The position numbers were made by a program, and so were the translations under genes. A stretch of 64,000 bases of DNA from the NCBI GenBank assembly GCA_016721765.1, contig JADKHO010000004.1, positions 310,001 through 374,000 of the forward strand, read 5' to 3'. This DNA comes from Bacteroidota bacterium. GTDB lineage: Bacteria > Bacteroidota > Bacteroidia > UBA4408. The notes below the pieces were generated by a model. That model did not search any database, was not told where the DNA came from, and saw only the letters and a list, made by a program, of their open reading frames with translations. Below are positions 33,190-42,638 of this stretch, one piece after another. How positions within the stretch are numbered: the stretch's first letter is position 1; each line of letters opens with the position of its first letter.

Positions 33190-35463
33190 TTGAAAGTGAC
33201 TGCGATTTTCAGGTTTTCTCTTTTTATAATAATACTCCTGGCATTTATCGCTAAATGCCAAGCTCAATTGCGCTATCAACCGCAGCGCATCGAAACGGAT
33301 ATTAAACTCGACGGCAAACTTACTGAACCCGAATGGGAATTGGCGACTCCGCTTAGTGATTTCATGCAAACATCACCATTACCCGGTGCCAATGCTACTG
33401 AACGAACCGAAGTGAAATTGCTTTATAACAACAGTTATCTCTGTGTAGGATTTCATTGTTATGATAGTGCAGCTTCCCAACTGGTGCGCTTTTTTATGGA
33501 CCGTGATTTTCAATTGGGTAAAGATGATGGCATTTCAGTTCAACTAGATACCTATAACGATAAAAACACAGCAGTTGTATTTGTTACCAATACCCTCAGC
33601 GCACGCTTCGATTCAGAAATTTCGGGCAATGGCGACAATATGAATGACGATTACAATAACTTTTGGGATGTAATGTCGGTGGTGGATAGCAGCGGCTACA
33701 CAGCTGAATTCAGGATTCCATTTTCCTCCTTACGCTTCGAGCAAAAGGAAAAAACAATTATGGGTTTTCGCTTTGCGCGATTAATTCGAAGAAAAAATGA
33801 ACTCATTACTTATCCGCCTTGTGATTCCTCCCTTAAAAACAAATGGAACAATGTGAGCCAGGAAGCGGAATTAGAGTTTTTTAATCTTAAAACCAAAAAG
33901 CCAATCTACATTACTCCTTATGTAATTAGCAATTACGAGCAAATTAGTAAACTCAATGCAACACAAACGGATTACAATACAAGCTCCACTTTTTTTACGC
34001 GAAAAAACTACCTGCACAACGAAACACTGGATAAAATTATTAGCAATTTGGGTGCCGATGTAAAGTATGGGATCACCAAAAATTTCACGCTCAACCTCAC
34101 GGTAAATACTGATTTTGCTCAAGCGGAAGCAGACAATCGGATTATAAATCTCAGTAAATATTCCATCAACCTACCGGAAAAAAGAAATTTCTTTTTAGAA
34201 TCGCAAAACTATTTGAATTATCAAGTAGGATACAATACACAAATTTTTAATTCCCGCCGAATTGGCCTCGAAAACCGTAGTGTTGTGCCAATCATTGGCG
34301 GAGTGCGCATTACCGGTAAAAAAAATGGATGGACAATTGGCGCTTTAAATATGCAAACCGCCGGAGTAAAGGAAAAAACAATACATCCCGAAAATTTTAG
34401 CGTGGCACGCCTTCGAAAATTCTACGATAACAAAGGCAGTTTTTGGGGAGGCATTATTACCAATCGCATTTCTACTGCACAGGATAAAGTTTCCAATCAA
34501 AGTGCCGGTATTGATTTGGTACATAAGTTTAACGACAAGTGGTCGGCCGGATTTGGTGTAGTTTCTACTTACGATACGGCTGTGAAATCAAGCTTTGACA
34601 AAAACACCTTTATTAATTTGTTTGCATTTAAAAACGCAGGGCAAGGATTTACGCATGGACTGGATGTAGAAATTGTAGGTAAAAAATTTAATCCCTCCAT
34701 GGGTTTTAATCCGGAATCAGATTACGGATTTGTATCCCTTTCAAATGGACGCATTATGCGCATTAAAGGAGAACACGAAGTTAATTTCTGGAGCCTTAAC
34801 TCCACTGTAGAATACCGCTGGAAATTGGAATCGGAATTAACGGAAACAAAATTTGCAAACTTGAACGGAAATATTCAATGGAAAAAGGGCTCTTCCATAA
34901 CTGTTACACCCTTTTCATATAAAGAAGACCGGCTTTTTGACGATTGGCAATTAAGCGACCATATATTGGTGCCGCATGGTTATTATTACATGTATGGTGC
35001 CGATGCCAATTTTTTATATGATGAATCCAAAAGTTACACATTTGAATTTAGTACCGGATACAGCAATTTTTACGGTGGAAATTTGTTCACCGCTAATCCT
35101 TCTGCTAATTATATTGTCAATCGCTTCATTCGTGTGGGTGCGAATTACGAGTTTAATGAAATTATATTTCCCAAAACATTTTCCGACAATGAAAACGGAA
35201 TCTATAAAAGCAATTTAATTGCACTAAATCTAACACTTACCCAATCAAGTAAATTCTCCATAAAATTGCTGGCACAATACGACGATAATAGTGATTCCTT
35301 TGGTGGCAACCTCCGTTTTCGTTACAATCCGCGCGAAGGAACTGATTTGTTTATTGTTTACAATTCCTTACTCAATACACAACGCTTAGAAGCGAAGCCC
35401 ACACAACCATTGGTAGATCAGCAAACCATAGTGGTAAAATATTCCTTTACGTTTGGATTATAG
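33190..35463 (+). CDS. DUF5916 outer-membrane protein with CBM9-like N-terminal domain
   Basis: A 757-residue exported protein; the TTG at 33190 gives a full signal peptide (ending CQAQ near residue 25). The N-terminal part (about 30-220) is a carbohydrate-binding family 9-like domain: IKLDGKLTEPEWELATPLSDF, then LLYNNSYLCVGFHCYDS, and YTAEFRIPFSSLRF. The remainder (about 230-757) is DUF5916, rich in alternating aromatic and polar residues (VRITGKKNGWTIGALNMQTAG, TVEYRWKLESEL, FRYNPREGTDLFIVYN), and ends in YSFTFGL, as in an outer-membrane barrel. The ligand is unknown. These proteins are frequent in Bacteroidota and often called hydrolases without evidence. Confidence 0.8.
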   Translation: MKVTAIFRFSLFIIILLAFIAKCQAQLRYQPQRIETDIKLDGKLTEPEWELATPLSDFMQTSPLPGANATERTEVKLLYNNSYLCVGFHCYDSAASQLVRFFMDRDFQLGKDDGISVQLDTYNDKNTAVVFVTNTLSARFDSEISGNGDNMNDDYNNFWDVMSVVDSSGYTAEFRIPFSSLRFEQKEKTIMGFRFARLIRRKNELITYPPCDSSLKNKWNNVSQEAELEFFNLKTKKPIYITPYVISNYEQISKLNATQTDYNTSSTFFTRKNYLHNETLDKIISNLGADVKYGITKNFTLNLTVNTDFAQAEADNRIINLSKYSINLPEKRNFFLESQNYLNYQVGYNTQIFNSRRIGLENRSVVPIIGGVRITGKKNGWTIGALNMQTAGVKEKTIHPENFSVARLRKFYDNKGSFWGGIITNRISTAQDKVSNQSAGIDLVHKFNDKWSAGFGVVSTYDTAVKSSFDKNTFINLFAFKNAGQGFTHGLDVEIVGKKFNPSMGFNPESDYGFVSLSNGRIMRIKGEHEVNFWSLNSTVEYRWKLESELTETKFANLNGNIQWKKGSSITVTPFSYKEDRLFDDWQLSDHILVPHGYYYMYGADANFLYDESKSYTFEFSTGYSNFYGGNLFTANPSANYIVNRFIRVGANYEFNEIIFPKTFSDNENGIYKSNLIALNLTLTQSSKFSIKLLAQYDDNSDSFGGNLRFRYNPREGTDLFIVYNSLLNTQRLEAKPTQPLVDQQTIVVKYSFTFGL

Positions 35464-35525
35464 CGCTATCAACCTGCATCCATTCCTGTTCAGACAATTT
35501 TATTTTTGCACATATTTTAACACCT

Positions 35526-35533
35526 TAGTTTTG
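35526..35533 (+). promoter_or_regulatory. -7 promoter box of the chitinase gene
   Basis: TAGTTTTG fits TAnnTTTG and ends 26 bases before the ATG at 35560. A second match, TATTTTTG at 35501-35508, lies farther up; either could serve. Confidence 0.45.
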
Positions 35534-35559
35534 TATGAATTGATTCAAATTAAACACAC

Positions 35560-36873
35560 ATGAAAAAAATCTTACTTCTAAGTTTCTTCTTCTTTATACA
35601 GCAATTGTCTGCTTTTGCACAAGTTTCTTCACCAGCATTAATAGGCTATTGGCACAATTGGAACGATGTGAATGCACCTTATATTCAACTCGATCAAATT
35701 GATTCGCGCTACACTGTAATTGAAGTTGCCTTTGCAGTACCTACTTCTCCTTCAGACATGACCATGCTTTTTACTCCGGATGGAATTTCACAAAGTAACT
35801 TTATTACAAAAGTTCAAAGCCTTCAAAATCAAGGTAAAAAAGTGTTGATTAGCATTGGTGGGGCAACTACAAGTATTGATTTAACAAGCCTTGCAAACAA
35901 AAACGCATTTATTTCTTCCATGACTAGCATTATCACAACTTATGGTTTTGATGGTATGGATATCGACATAGAAAATGGTAATTCCATTTTAAATAGTGGT
36001 GGAACCATCGCCGCTCCAAGCAATGTGGCACAATTGAATTTAATTGCCGCCATACAGCAAATCATGACTAATTTTCGTACCAACCATCAAAAAAAAATGC
36101 TGCTCACCATGGCTCCCGAAACCGCTTATGTACTTGGTGGTCAATCGGCTTTCGGCGGCATTTGGGGCGGATACTTGCCCATTATTGATGCCTTGCGCGA
36201 TTCGCTCGATATTCTTCAAGTACAACTATACAACAGTGGCTCCATGTATGGAATTGACGGCGGAATTTATACACAAGGAACAGCCGATTTTATTGTAGCG
36301 ATGACAGAAGCTTCAGTACATGGATTTGCAACAAGCGGTGGGTATTTCACTGGCATACCCGCTTCAAAAATTTCAGTTGGATTGCCGGCTTGCGCTAACG
36401 CTGCGGGCGGCGGTTTTGCTGATACTTTAATTGTAGCATCCGCTTTGAACTACCTTAAAGGACAAGGTCCAAAACCCGGTAATTACACACTTTCACAAAG
36501 TAGTGGCTATCCAACATTATTGGGAATGATGACTTGGTCAATAAATTGGGATGCTATGAGCAATTGCAGCAGCAGCTATGCTTATGCTCAAAATTTTGAA
36601 AATATATTTTTAAACGCAAACGCTGCACCGGCAGCACAGTTTCCTTCTGCACACTTATCTGTGTATCCCAATCCTGCACAAACATCAATCTCAATAAAAT
36701 ACACCGGAGAAATTAAATCTAAGACATACGCAACAGTCTATACTATTGTTGGAACAAGATTATTATCAAGCGAAATGAGTACTGAAAACTCTAGTATCTC
36801 CATTGCTGATTTGCCGGCTGGAATATATTTATTGAAGTTTCAGAACACCTTTTGTCGCTTTGCAAAATATTAA
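35560..36873 (+). CDS. Glycoside hydrolase family 18 (chitinase-like) with T9SS sorting domain
   Basis: A 437-residue secreted glycoside hydrolase that should cleave beta-1,4-linked N-acetylglucosamine chains. A signal peptide (about 1-21, ending AFAQ) precedes the GH18 TIM barrel: start IGYWHNWN, the SxGG-type strand KVLISIGGAT, and the catalytic motif DGMDIDIE (residues 131-138, Glu138 the acid/base). A later MTWSINWDAMSNC supplies the conserved Trp strand. The C-terminus from about 365 (LSVYPNPAQTSISIKY ... GIYLLKF) is a T9SS type A sorting domain. No chitin-binding module is seen. It is an isolated gene, so it is not part of a polysaccharide-utilisation cluster. Confidence 0.88.
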   Translation: MKKILLLSFFFFIQQLSAFAQVSSPALIGYWHNWNDVNAPYIQLDQIDSRYTVIEVAFAVPTSPSDMTMLFTPDGISQSNFITKVQSLQNQGKKVLISIGGATTSIDLTSLANKNAFISSMTSIITTYGFDGMDIDIENGNSILNSGGTIAAPSNVAQLNLIAAIQQIMTNFRTNHQKKMLLTMAPETAYVLGGQSAFGGIWGGYLPIIDALRDSLDILQVQLYNSGSMYGIDGGIYTQGTADFIVAMTEASVHGFATSGGYFTGIPASKISVGLPACANAAGGGFADTLIVASALNYLKGQGPKPGNYTLSQSSGYPTLLGMMTWSINWDAMSNCSSSYAYAQNFENIFLNANAAPAAQFPSAHLSVYPNPAQTSISIKYTGEIKSKTYATVYTIVGTRLLSSEMSTENSSISIADLPAGIYLLKFQNTFCRFAKY

Positions 36874-36969
36874 ATGAGCTATAAATTTAGACCCTGCTGT
36901 AAACATATCCATGTTAGCAACATGTTGAATAATTGTTAAATCAAACACATGGCGCACGTGGTAATTCCT

Positions 36970-36977
36970 TAATTTTG
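36970..36977 (+). promoter_or_regulatory. -7 promoter box of the cyanophycinase gene
   Basis: TAATTTTG fits TAnnTTTG and ends 22 bases before the ATG at 37000. Confidence 0.5.
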
Positions 36978-36999
36978 CATCCAACCAAAAAATAATTTC

Positions 37000-37875
37000 A
37001 TGGAAGTTCCAAAAGGAAAATTAATTTCGGTGGGGGGGAATGAAGACAAAGGAACTGAGGCGGAACCAAATTTTACGCCCAAGGAAAAACTGAACTTCTT
37101 TGAAGAAGGTATTTTAAAGCGCATCCTTTCGGAGATGAAAGGAAAAGATTCCACAGTTGAAGTGATTACTACCGCTTCTATGATTCCTGTTGAAGTAGGC
37201 GAAAATTACATTGATGCATTCGGAAAACTCGGTTGTAAAAATATAGGTGTTATGCATATCCGTAAGCGGGAAGATGCTTTGCTGCCTGAGTACATTGAGC
37301 GCATACGCAAATGCGATGGCGTGATGTTTACAGGTGGCAATCAAATGCGCCTGAGTATGATTTTTGGCGGTACCGAATTTTTAAATGTAATTACCGAGCG
37401 CTATCAAAATGAAAATTTTGTCATTGCAGGAACCAGTGCAGGTGCCATGGCCATGAGCAATACCATGATTTATCAGGGCAGCAGCACGGAAGCCATGCGC
37501 AAAGGCGAAGTTAAAATTACTACCGGTTTAGCTTTTATAAAGGATGTTATCATTGATTCACATTTTGTAAAACGCGGTAGGTTCGGGCGTTTGGCCGAAG
37601 CTGTTGCCGGTAATCCGGGATGTATTGGTATTGGCTTAGGTGAAGATACCGGAGTGTTGGTGAAAGAAGGAAATAAAATGGAAGCCATTGGTTCCGGCTT
37701 GGTGTTGATATTTGATGGACACGATATTCGTCATTCCAATATTGCAGATGCAGAGCAAGGCACACCTCTATCTATCGAAAACATGATTGTACATGTTTTG
37801 GCAAAAGGAAATTTTTACCATTTAAAAGAACGAAAGTTTTTTGCAGAAACACCTGAAAAGCTGGAAAAAGCATAA
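37000..37875 (+). CDS. Cyanophycinase-like serine peptidase (S51 family)
   Basis: A 291-residue cytoplasmic protein of the cyanophycinase branch of peptidase family S51, which hydrolyses cyanophycin (an Asp-Arg polymer) to dipeptides. Key parts: GKLISVGGNEDKG at the start, the nucleophile serine (about residue 146) in AGTSAGAMAMS, VMFTGGNQMRLS just before, and IDSHFVKRGRFGRLAEAV and GIGLGEDTGVLV after. No signal peptide is seen. The usual partner genes (cyanophycin synthetase, isoaspartyl peptidase) do not adjoin, so the protein may use an imported polymer or another peptide. Confidence 0.85.
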   Translation: MEVPKGKLISVGGNEDKGTEAEPNFTPKEKLNFFEEGILKRILSEMKGKDSTVEVITTASMIPVEVGENYIDAFGKLGCKNIGVMHIRKREDALLPEYIERIRKCDGVMFTGGNQMRLSMIFGGTEFLNVITERYQNENFVIAGTSAGAMAMSNTMIYQGSSTEAMRKGEVKITTGLAFIKDVIIDSHFVKRGRFGRLAEAVAGNPGCIGIGLGEDTGVLVKEGNKMEAIGSGLVLIFDGHDIRHSNIADAEQGTPLSIENMIVHVLAKGNFYHLKERKFFAETPEKLEKA

Positions 37876-37888
37876 GGATAAAAATTAT

Positions 37889-37920
37889 AAAAAAAGCAGG
37901 GCATATGCTCGGCTTTTTTT
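37889..37920. terminator. Bidirectional intrinsic terminator between convergent genes
   Basis: Seven A, then GC, a one-base mismatch, and GGGC pairing with GCTC, loop ATAT, then GC and seven T. The outer stem is nine A-T/G-C pairs and the flanking A and T tracts make it work on both strands. It lies between the cyanophycinase gene and the convergent seven-gene glycan operon. Confidence 0.75.
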
Positions 37921-37969
37921 ATTTCATGAACTATAGTATTATTTCGTGTTCTGCATTTTATTAAACTAA

Positions 37970-39532
37970 CTATTTTCGAAAATCGTTATGGAGGTAAACC
38001 CGTGTGGCAGCAAATGTTGTATCCAAATGGTAATGAGAAGGAACATTACTGTTATATGCAGCTAAAGCATCTTTCATAAAATATTCATTTGAGCCGGTGG
38101 CTATTGTATCGCATGGACAATTCTTTTCGAATATAATAGCTTGGTTTCCGCTTGTATATAAAGTGATTCCATACTCCAAAAGAAAATCAAACTTTAAATC
38201 CGCATCCGATTTTAAAGCCGGAAAGGGTTCGTATTTATTGCCAACCACAATGTACTTATTTGCAACATAGGTGGATAAATCTATACCAATCTTCTTTACT
38301 CCCTTTTGCAACAAATACTCCATTGCCTGTTCTCCCCCCTTTTTCACATTTTGATAATTGCTATTATTCTCACGATTTGCTAATGAGCGCGCATCGTTAG
38401 CAAATGTTAGTGCTTGTGGCAACATACATGCGAAAATCACGAGTGAAACTAATTTGAGTTGTTTCTTCACTACACCCTCTAATAAAGCAGCACCGGCAAT
38501 TGTCGAAAGACATACTCCCACAAACATATAATGTGGCCAAATACGTTTCGTTAAAATAAAAATGAGCAGCAATTGCACCAAACCCAAGCCTAATAATAAA
38601 TGCGCATTGGAAATTTTTTTACATTTTATTAAATAATAGATAGCAAGTGCTGCAAGTCCGAGTATTGCAATGCTGATAATTATGGAGTGAATAGCGTAAT
38701 ACTCATGCAGCAATTTATTCATCCAGGTTAAGCCATTTATACTTTTATCATCATAGGATTTTGTTGCCGAACCAAATGCTTGAGAAATATACGACTGCAA
38801 AAACAGGCGCTTTACCGGTGCCAGAAACAAACAAGGAATGCACAATAAGAAACCCAGCAAAGTGTAGAGCACCGAAATAGAAAACTCCTTTATTTTTAGT
38901 GCAAATCGAAATTTTTGTTCCGAATAAAAAAGAGGAAGTACAAAAAGTATAGGTATTAATGGAAGCACAGAAATTTTACATCCATAAGCGAAACCTAACC
39001 AAATAAAGTGCCTTCCAAAAGACCAATTGTTCTTGATAAATCCGCGCAGAAACAAGGCTAAAAAAAGCAATACAAAAGGTTCAGGTTTGGGAATAAAACT
39101 AAAGTAGATAAAATAAGGTGAAACTAAAATAAAAACCAAAGTCATCAGCCGCAGCAAGGCATCCTTAATAAAAAGTGTAATCAACAAATGAATAGAGAGC
39201 AGTAATACAAAAAAATGGCAAAGTCGTGTTGCCATTACCTGCCCTTCGATGCCCCAAATTTTGTCGGGAATAAACGATACGAGCGCATCTGTCCACATCA
39301 TCACCCTGCCATAAAATAAAGTGCTCCCGCTAATTACCGAAAACACAAAATGCTTGGCATCACCTGGATGCAAAAGTGCATTCACATCGAGCAAAGCAAT
39401 ACGCTCATCAAATTGACTGTATTTATCTCCAACGTAACTAGTACCCGATTTGCATGCTGAAGTGTAATAAAATGCAAACCCAATCGAAATAATGATTGCA
39501 ATTCCATATCCTATTTTATAGAACTTATCCAT
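37970..39532 (-). CDS. Membrane glycosyltransferase, GT39/ArnT-like
   Basis: A 520-residue integral membrane protein with about eleven hydrophobic segments and short loops. The N-terminal periplasmic-side loop has the acidic Asp-containing region (SQFDERIALLDVNALLHPGDAKHFVFSVISGSTLFYGRVMM) expected in the GT-C fold of mannosyltransferase/ArnT-like enzymes, and the C-terminal soluble part ends in RVYLHNDFRK. GT-C enzymes take sugars from polyprenyl-phosphate donors. Its start overlaps the GT2 gene stop by eight bases; the GT2 product (DPM1-like) could supply that donor, which makes a two-step pair. Confidence 0.65.
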   Translation of the reverse strand: MDKFYKIGYGIAIIISIGFAFYYTSACKSGTSYVGDKYSQFDERIALLDVNALLHPGDAKHFVFSVISGSTLFYGRVMMWTDALVSFIPDKIWGIEGQVMATRLCHFFVLLLSIHLLITLFIKDALLRLMTLVFILVSPYFIYFSFIPKPEPFVLLFLALFLRGFIKNNWSFGRHFIWLGFAYGCKISVLPLIPILFVLPLFYSEQKFRFALKIKEFSISVLYTLLGFLLCIPCLFLAPVKRLFLQSYISQAFGSATKSYDDKSINGLTWMNKLLHEYYAIHSIIISIAILGLAALAIYYLIKCKKISNAHLLLGLGLVQLLLIFILTKRIWPHYMFVGVCLSTIAGAALLEGVVKKQLKLVSLVIFACMLPQALTFANDARSLANRENNSNYQNVKKGGEQAMEYLLQKGVKKIGIDLSTYVANKYIVVGNKYEPFPALKSDADLKFDFLLEYGITLYTSGNQAIIFEKNCPCDTIATGSNEYFMKDALAAYNSNVPSHYHLDTTFAATRVYLHNDFRK

Positions 39533-40250
39533 GCTTTAATTTTTTGCGCATTTCAAATACATAAGCAAAAATTCGCTTGATTAATTTTATGCGCGTTTTT
39601 ACACTAGAACCGCTGCCTCCCTTTGCTTCTCCAAACTGACGCGGCAAAAAGAAAACAGGAATTTCCAATATGCTTCCTTGCTTTTTGGCGTGGTATAAAA
39701 AATATAAATCAAATGAAAAATCCTTCGGACAGTCAGACTTAATTCTTTCGTAAAAAGCACGCGAAAACAATTTTGGTTGTGCATTAATTTCGGTCAATCG
39801 TGTCCCCAAAGCCATGGATGACAATACCCCCATTCCCCATGAAAAAAATGCTTCACTAACTCTTCTGTTTTTTCGAAATCCTTTCACTAAAACAGGTGTT
39901 GGTGTTGAACTTTTATATACTTCCCAAGCGCGTATTACATCTTTGGGATCGGTTTGCAAATCGGCATGTGTCCACGACAACATGGGGGCCGTAGCTTGCT
40001 CTAAGCCACTATTAATACCAAAACCATATCCCAGGTTTTTTACCACATGCACCAATTTAAAATTTTTTTCTGGACGGCTTTTCAGTTGCTCTTCAAATAC
40101 TTCAGCTGAATTATCAGTACTCCCATTATCCACCAAAATAATTTCCACATCTTTATGTTTGGCCAACAATTCATCAAATTGAGCAAAGATGTGCGGCAGA
40201 TTTAATACCTCATTGTAACAAGGTACAACAATCGATAGCTGAGCGGCCAT
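39525..40250 (-). CDS. Glycosyltransferase family 2, DPM1-like
   Basis: A 241-residue GT-A fold enzyme: start LSIVVPCYNEVLNLPHIFAQFDELL, DNGSTDNS, WTHADLQTDPKD (the DxD-like acidic site) and the acceptor segment YGFGINSGLEQATAP. It resembles dolichyl-phosphate mannose synthase / polyprenyl-phosphate sugar synthases without the extra C-terminal membrane segments. Its start overlaps the stop of the second nucleotidyltransferase gene by one base, and it overlaps the next gene by eight bases, so translation is tightly coupled. It probably builds a polyprenyl-phosphate donor for the adjacent membrane transferase. Confidence 0.82.
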   Translation of the reverse strand: MAAQLSIVVPCYNEVLNLPHIFAQFDELLAKHKDVEIILVDNGSTDNSAEVFEEQLKSRPEKNFKLVHVVKNLGYGFGINSGLEQATAPMLSWTHADLQTDPKDVIRAWEVYKSSTPTPVLVKGFRKNRRVSEAFFSWGMGVLSSMALGTRLTEINAQPKLFSRAFYERIKSDCPKDFSFDLYFLYHAKKQGSILEIPVFFLPRQFGEAKGGSGSSVKTRIKLIKRIFAYVFEMRKKLKHG

Positions 40251-41026
40251 TAGTATTTCTTTTTATACGGGTGAAATGGCATATCGCTAAAAAAATCTTC
40301 CCAATAGTTAAATGTTTCATAATCATCCGGAACACCCCAACCAATATAGTGCTTGAGCTCAAACACTTTTGCTTTGAATCCCATCTCAATTAAATCGGTG
40401 AAACATTCATCCACATAAAACTCGTTATTTATTCTGCGGTTTTGAGCAATCATACGCTCCGCAGCTTCCACAAAATATTTACCCTTCTTAAACCAAAAAG
40501 CCCCCACCAAAGCATGATTGTTCATGGGATCGGGCATGTCGTGTTTTACCAACATTTTAGTGATGACATTATTCTCATCCACTTTTGTCCAGCCATGCGC
40601 TTTCGGATTTGCTAAAACTATCGGGTTGTTGCGGAAAGTAAAGATGATAGCATCGCATTCGCTTTTTACTTTTTCAAATTCGGCGGTATCGTAAACCATA
40701 CCATTATCGCTTGCTCCAATGGTTAACTCTTCATCGTTGTTGATTAATTCCTTTGCCAACAAACAGGTACTGGCTTGACCTTCGGTTAGTCCTGTTACTG
40801 TTACAATTTGGCAATCCGGCAATTGTTCCTTCAATGCTTTGTCTATTGCATATTCCTGAATGTGTTCGGTGCGGACCACAAAAATGGGTTTACCTTTTCC
40901 GGGCAACATGTTGTAGGCAGATATTACCATTGGTTTGCCAAATACCGGCAAAAGTGGTTTGGGAGTTGTGTATCCTTTAATGGCAAAGCGACTTCCTGCG
41001 CCGGCCATGGGTATAAGTGTTATCAT
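40250..41026 (-). CDS. Sugar-phosphate nucleotidyltransferase-like protein (second of two)
   Basis: A 258-residue NTP-transferase fold protein with the signature IPMAGAGSRFAIKGYTTPKPLLPVFGKPMV, acidic DxD-like site SDNGMVYD, and C-terminal HYIGWGVPDDYETFNYWEDFF. It resembles glucose-1-phosphate/mannose-1-phosphate nucleotidyltransferases but is shorter and lacks a left-handed beta-helix. It overlaps the upstream paralogue by four bases (ATGA). Which sugar phosphate or alcohol phosphate it activates cannot be told; the context (GDPD, kinase fusion) hints at a non-standard one. Confidence 0.8.
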   Translation of the reverse strand: MITLIPMAGAGSRFAIKGYTTPKPLLPVFGKPMVISAYNMLPGKGKPIFVVRTEHIQEYAIDKALKEQLPDCQIVTVTGLTEGQASTCLLAKELINNDEELTIGASDNGMVYDTAEFEKVKSECDAIIFTFRNNPIVLANPKAHGWTKVDENNVITKMLVKHDMPDPMNNHALVGAFWFKKGKYFVEAAERMIAQNRRINNEFYVDECFTDLIEMGFKAKVFELKHYIGWGVPDDYETFNYWEDFFSDMPFHPYKKKY

Positions 41027-41793
41027 TTTGCTAGTTCAATAAAAATATCCGACCATTGTTTATATTCTCCCATATCTGATGGAGTTCCCCACTGACAAAA
41101 ATGAGGCACATCGCTATACACCACTGTTTTTAAGCCATCGCGATACATAAGGTTGTATACCAGACTCACAAAATATTCGTCATACATGGTAATTTTTTTC
41201 TCCATTAACTCTGTAAAATATTTTTTCACATCGCTGCCGCGTTTGAAATAGTAAGTACCAACTGAATGATAATCTTTTGTTTTATCGGGCACATAAGAAT
41301 GCTTTTCGCGAATTTCAGTCATTAAATGATTTTCATCCAATTTACACACCGCGTATAAATTATGCGGATGCAGCAAATGCGGGTGAAATCCGGTATAGCA
41401 AACGATGCTTCCATCGCAATCCGTTTGAATCATTTTATTTCTGAAATGATTGTAATCCCATTGCATAAAAAAATCACAGTAATTATAAATTACGGGCTCA
41501 TCGTCTTTCAATAAATGAAAGGCCTTTGTGGCGGTATGCACCGGGCCTAATTTATGCGGTTCGCAAGGAACAATGGTTGCATTGGGGCGCACACGCATGA
41601 GCGTTTCCGCGATGTCGGTTGTTTCGAGCAAATCGGTTCGTACAATAAATATAAGCTCATCGTCACCGGGAAACATGTTCACCACGTGCTGAATCACCGG
41701 CATTCCGTTTTGAATAATAAGTGGTTTATAGGTGGTGTAACCGGCTTTAATAAAGCGGCTCCCCTGCCCACTCATCGGGATAATTATTTTCAT
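41023..41793 (-). CDS. Sugar-phosphate nucleotidyltransferase-like protein (first of two)
   Basis: A 256-residue paralogue of the next gene in the operon, sharing the motifs IPMSGQGSRFIKAGYTTYKPL, the paired LIFIVRTDLLETTD stretch, a NYCDFFMQWD site in place of SDNG, and the C-terminal WGTPSDMGEYKQWSDIF. The active-site differences from its neighbour suggest different substrates or a heteromeric role. No membrane segment is seen. It starts 80 bases after the GDPD gene stop; the pair overlap by four bases. Confidence 0.8.
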   Translation of the reverse strand: MKIIIPMSGQGSRFIKAGYTTYKPLIIQNGMPVIQHVVNMFPGDDELIFIVRTDLLETTDIAETLMRVRPNATIVPCEPHKLGPVHTATKAFHLLKDDEPVIYNYCDFFMQWDYNHFRNKMIQTDCDGSIVCYTGFHPHLLHPHNLYAVCKLDENHLMTEIREKHSYVPDKTKDYHSVGTYYFKRGSDVKKYFTELMEKKITMYDEYFVSLVYNLMYRDGLKTVVYSDVPHFCQWGTPSDMGEYKQWSDIFIELAK

Positions 41794-41873
41794 ATGAATT
41801 TAAATTGTTTTTATGACCAAAAGGAATGCACAAGTTATACTCATTAATTGGTTTGACATCACCTTAGTGCATT

Positions 41874-42617
41874 TCATCTGTTTTTTAAAATTGAAATTAA
41901 TAGTTCGGGATAATCTGTATAAAATCGCTTAATGTTTAAATTCAAATATTCGTGCATCGCGGCAGCATCGTTAATTACAATAGCTCCAACATCAATTCCA
42001 TGTGCTTGTAATTTTTTAATTTTTTCCGGATTCAAGGCTTGCCATACAAACATCAAGGCTGTAAAGTTAAATTCCTTTCCGATATAAACATCGTTCTCAA
42101 AATCAGTATTGGGAAGGCGATCCCAAAAAAGTGAAACGGTATTAGAAATCCGGCGGGCTTCAATGAGGTATTCGCAATTGAGTTCATTAAAGGCGATTTG
42201 ATTTACTACTGCATGTTGCTGAGCGAGTTTAAAAACCGATTTAATGATACCATCGCATTTAGGCTGAATGGAAACAGAAGTTTCAGTGTTCTTAATTAAT
42301 TCAAACACATCACTTAACAAGGGAAGCTTTTGATACGGGATTTCCTGAATGGTTTTATTCTGCGTTTCGCGAAACACTTTTCCAAAATCCAATTCACACA
42401 ATTCCTTGTAAGTTGAATTGGCAATTACAACATCCAAACCGGCAACACGTTTTGCAGAAGCATCGTGTGTTACTACAATTTGTGCGTCTTTGGTGAATTG
42501 AATATCTAATTCAATATACTCACATTTTAAATCCACTGCACTTGCAAATGCAGGCATGGTATTTTCGGGAAAAATACTCATGTTGCCTCTATGGGCGGCT
42601 ACTCCTTTAAACATCAA
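41874..42617 (-). CDS. Glycerophosphodiester phosphodiesterase family protein
   Basis: A 247-residue GDPD-fold protein. The active-site pieces are AAHRGNMSIFPENTMPAF (His-Arg and the Glu-Asn pair), YIELDIQFTKDAQIVVTHD (metal Glu and Asp, and the second His) and, later, VSIQPKCDG in the place of the usual E/K strand. There is no signal peptide, so it works in the cytoplasm. GDPDs hydrolyse glycerophosphodiesters to glycerol-3-phosphate and an alcohol; here a role on a phosphodiester intermediate of the operon's product is a reasonable guess. It follows the kinase-fusion gene by 21 bases. Confidence 0.82.
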   Translation of the reverse strand: MMFKGVAAHRGNMSIFPENTMPAFASAVDLKCEYIELDIQFTKDAQIVVTHDASAKRVAGLDVVIANSTYKELCELDFGKVFRETQNKTIQEIPYQKLPLLSDVFELIKNTETSVSIQPKCDGIIKSVFKLAQQHAVVNQIAFNELNCEYLIEARRISNTVSLFWDRLPNTDFENDVYIGKEFNFTALMFVWQALNPEKIKKLQAHGIDVGAIVINDAAAMHEYLNLNIKRFYTDYPELLISILKNR

Positions 42618-42638
42618 AATTAATATTCAGTAATTAAA

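Noticed and set aside
36840..36873. Possible frameshift at the C-terminus of the chitinase gene (an alternative frame reads VALQNIK)
   Set aside because: The annotated end RFAKY is an ordinary T9SS-type basic ending, so no correction is needed.
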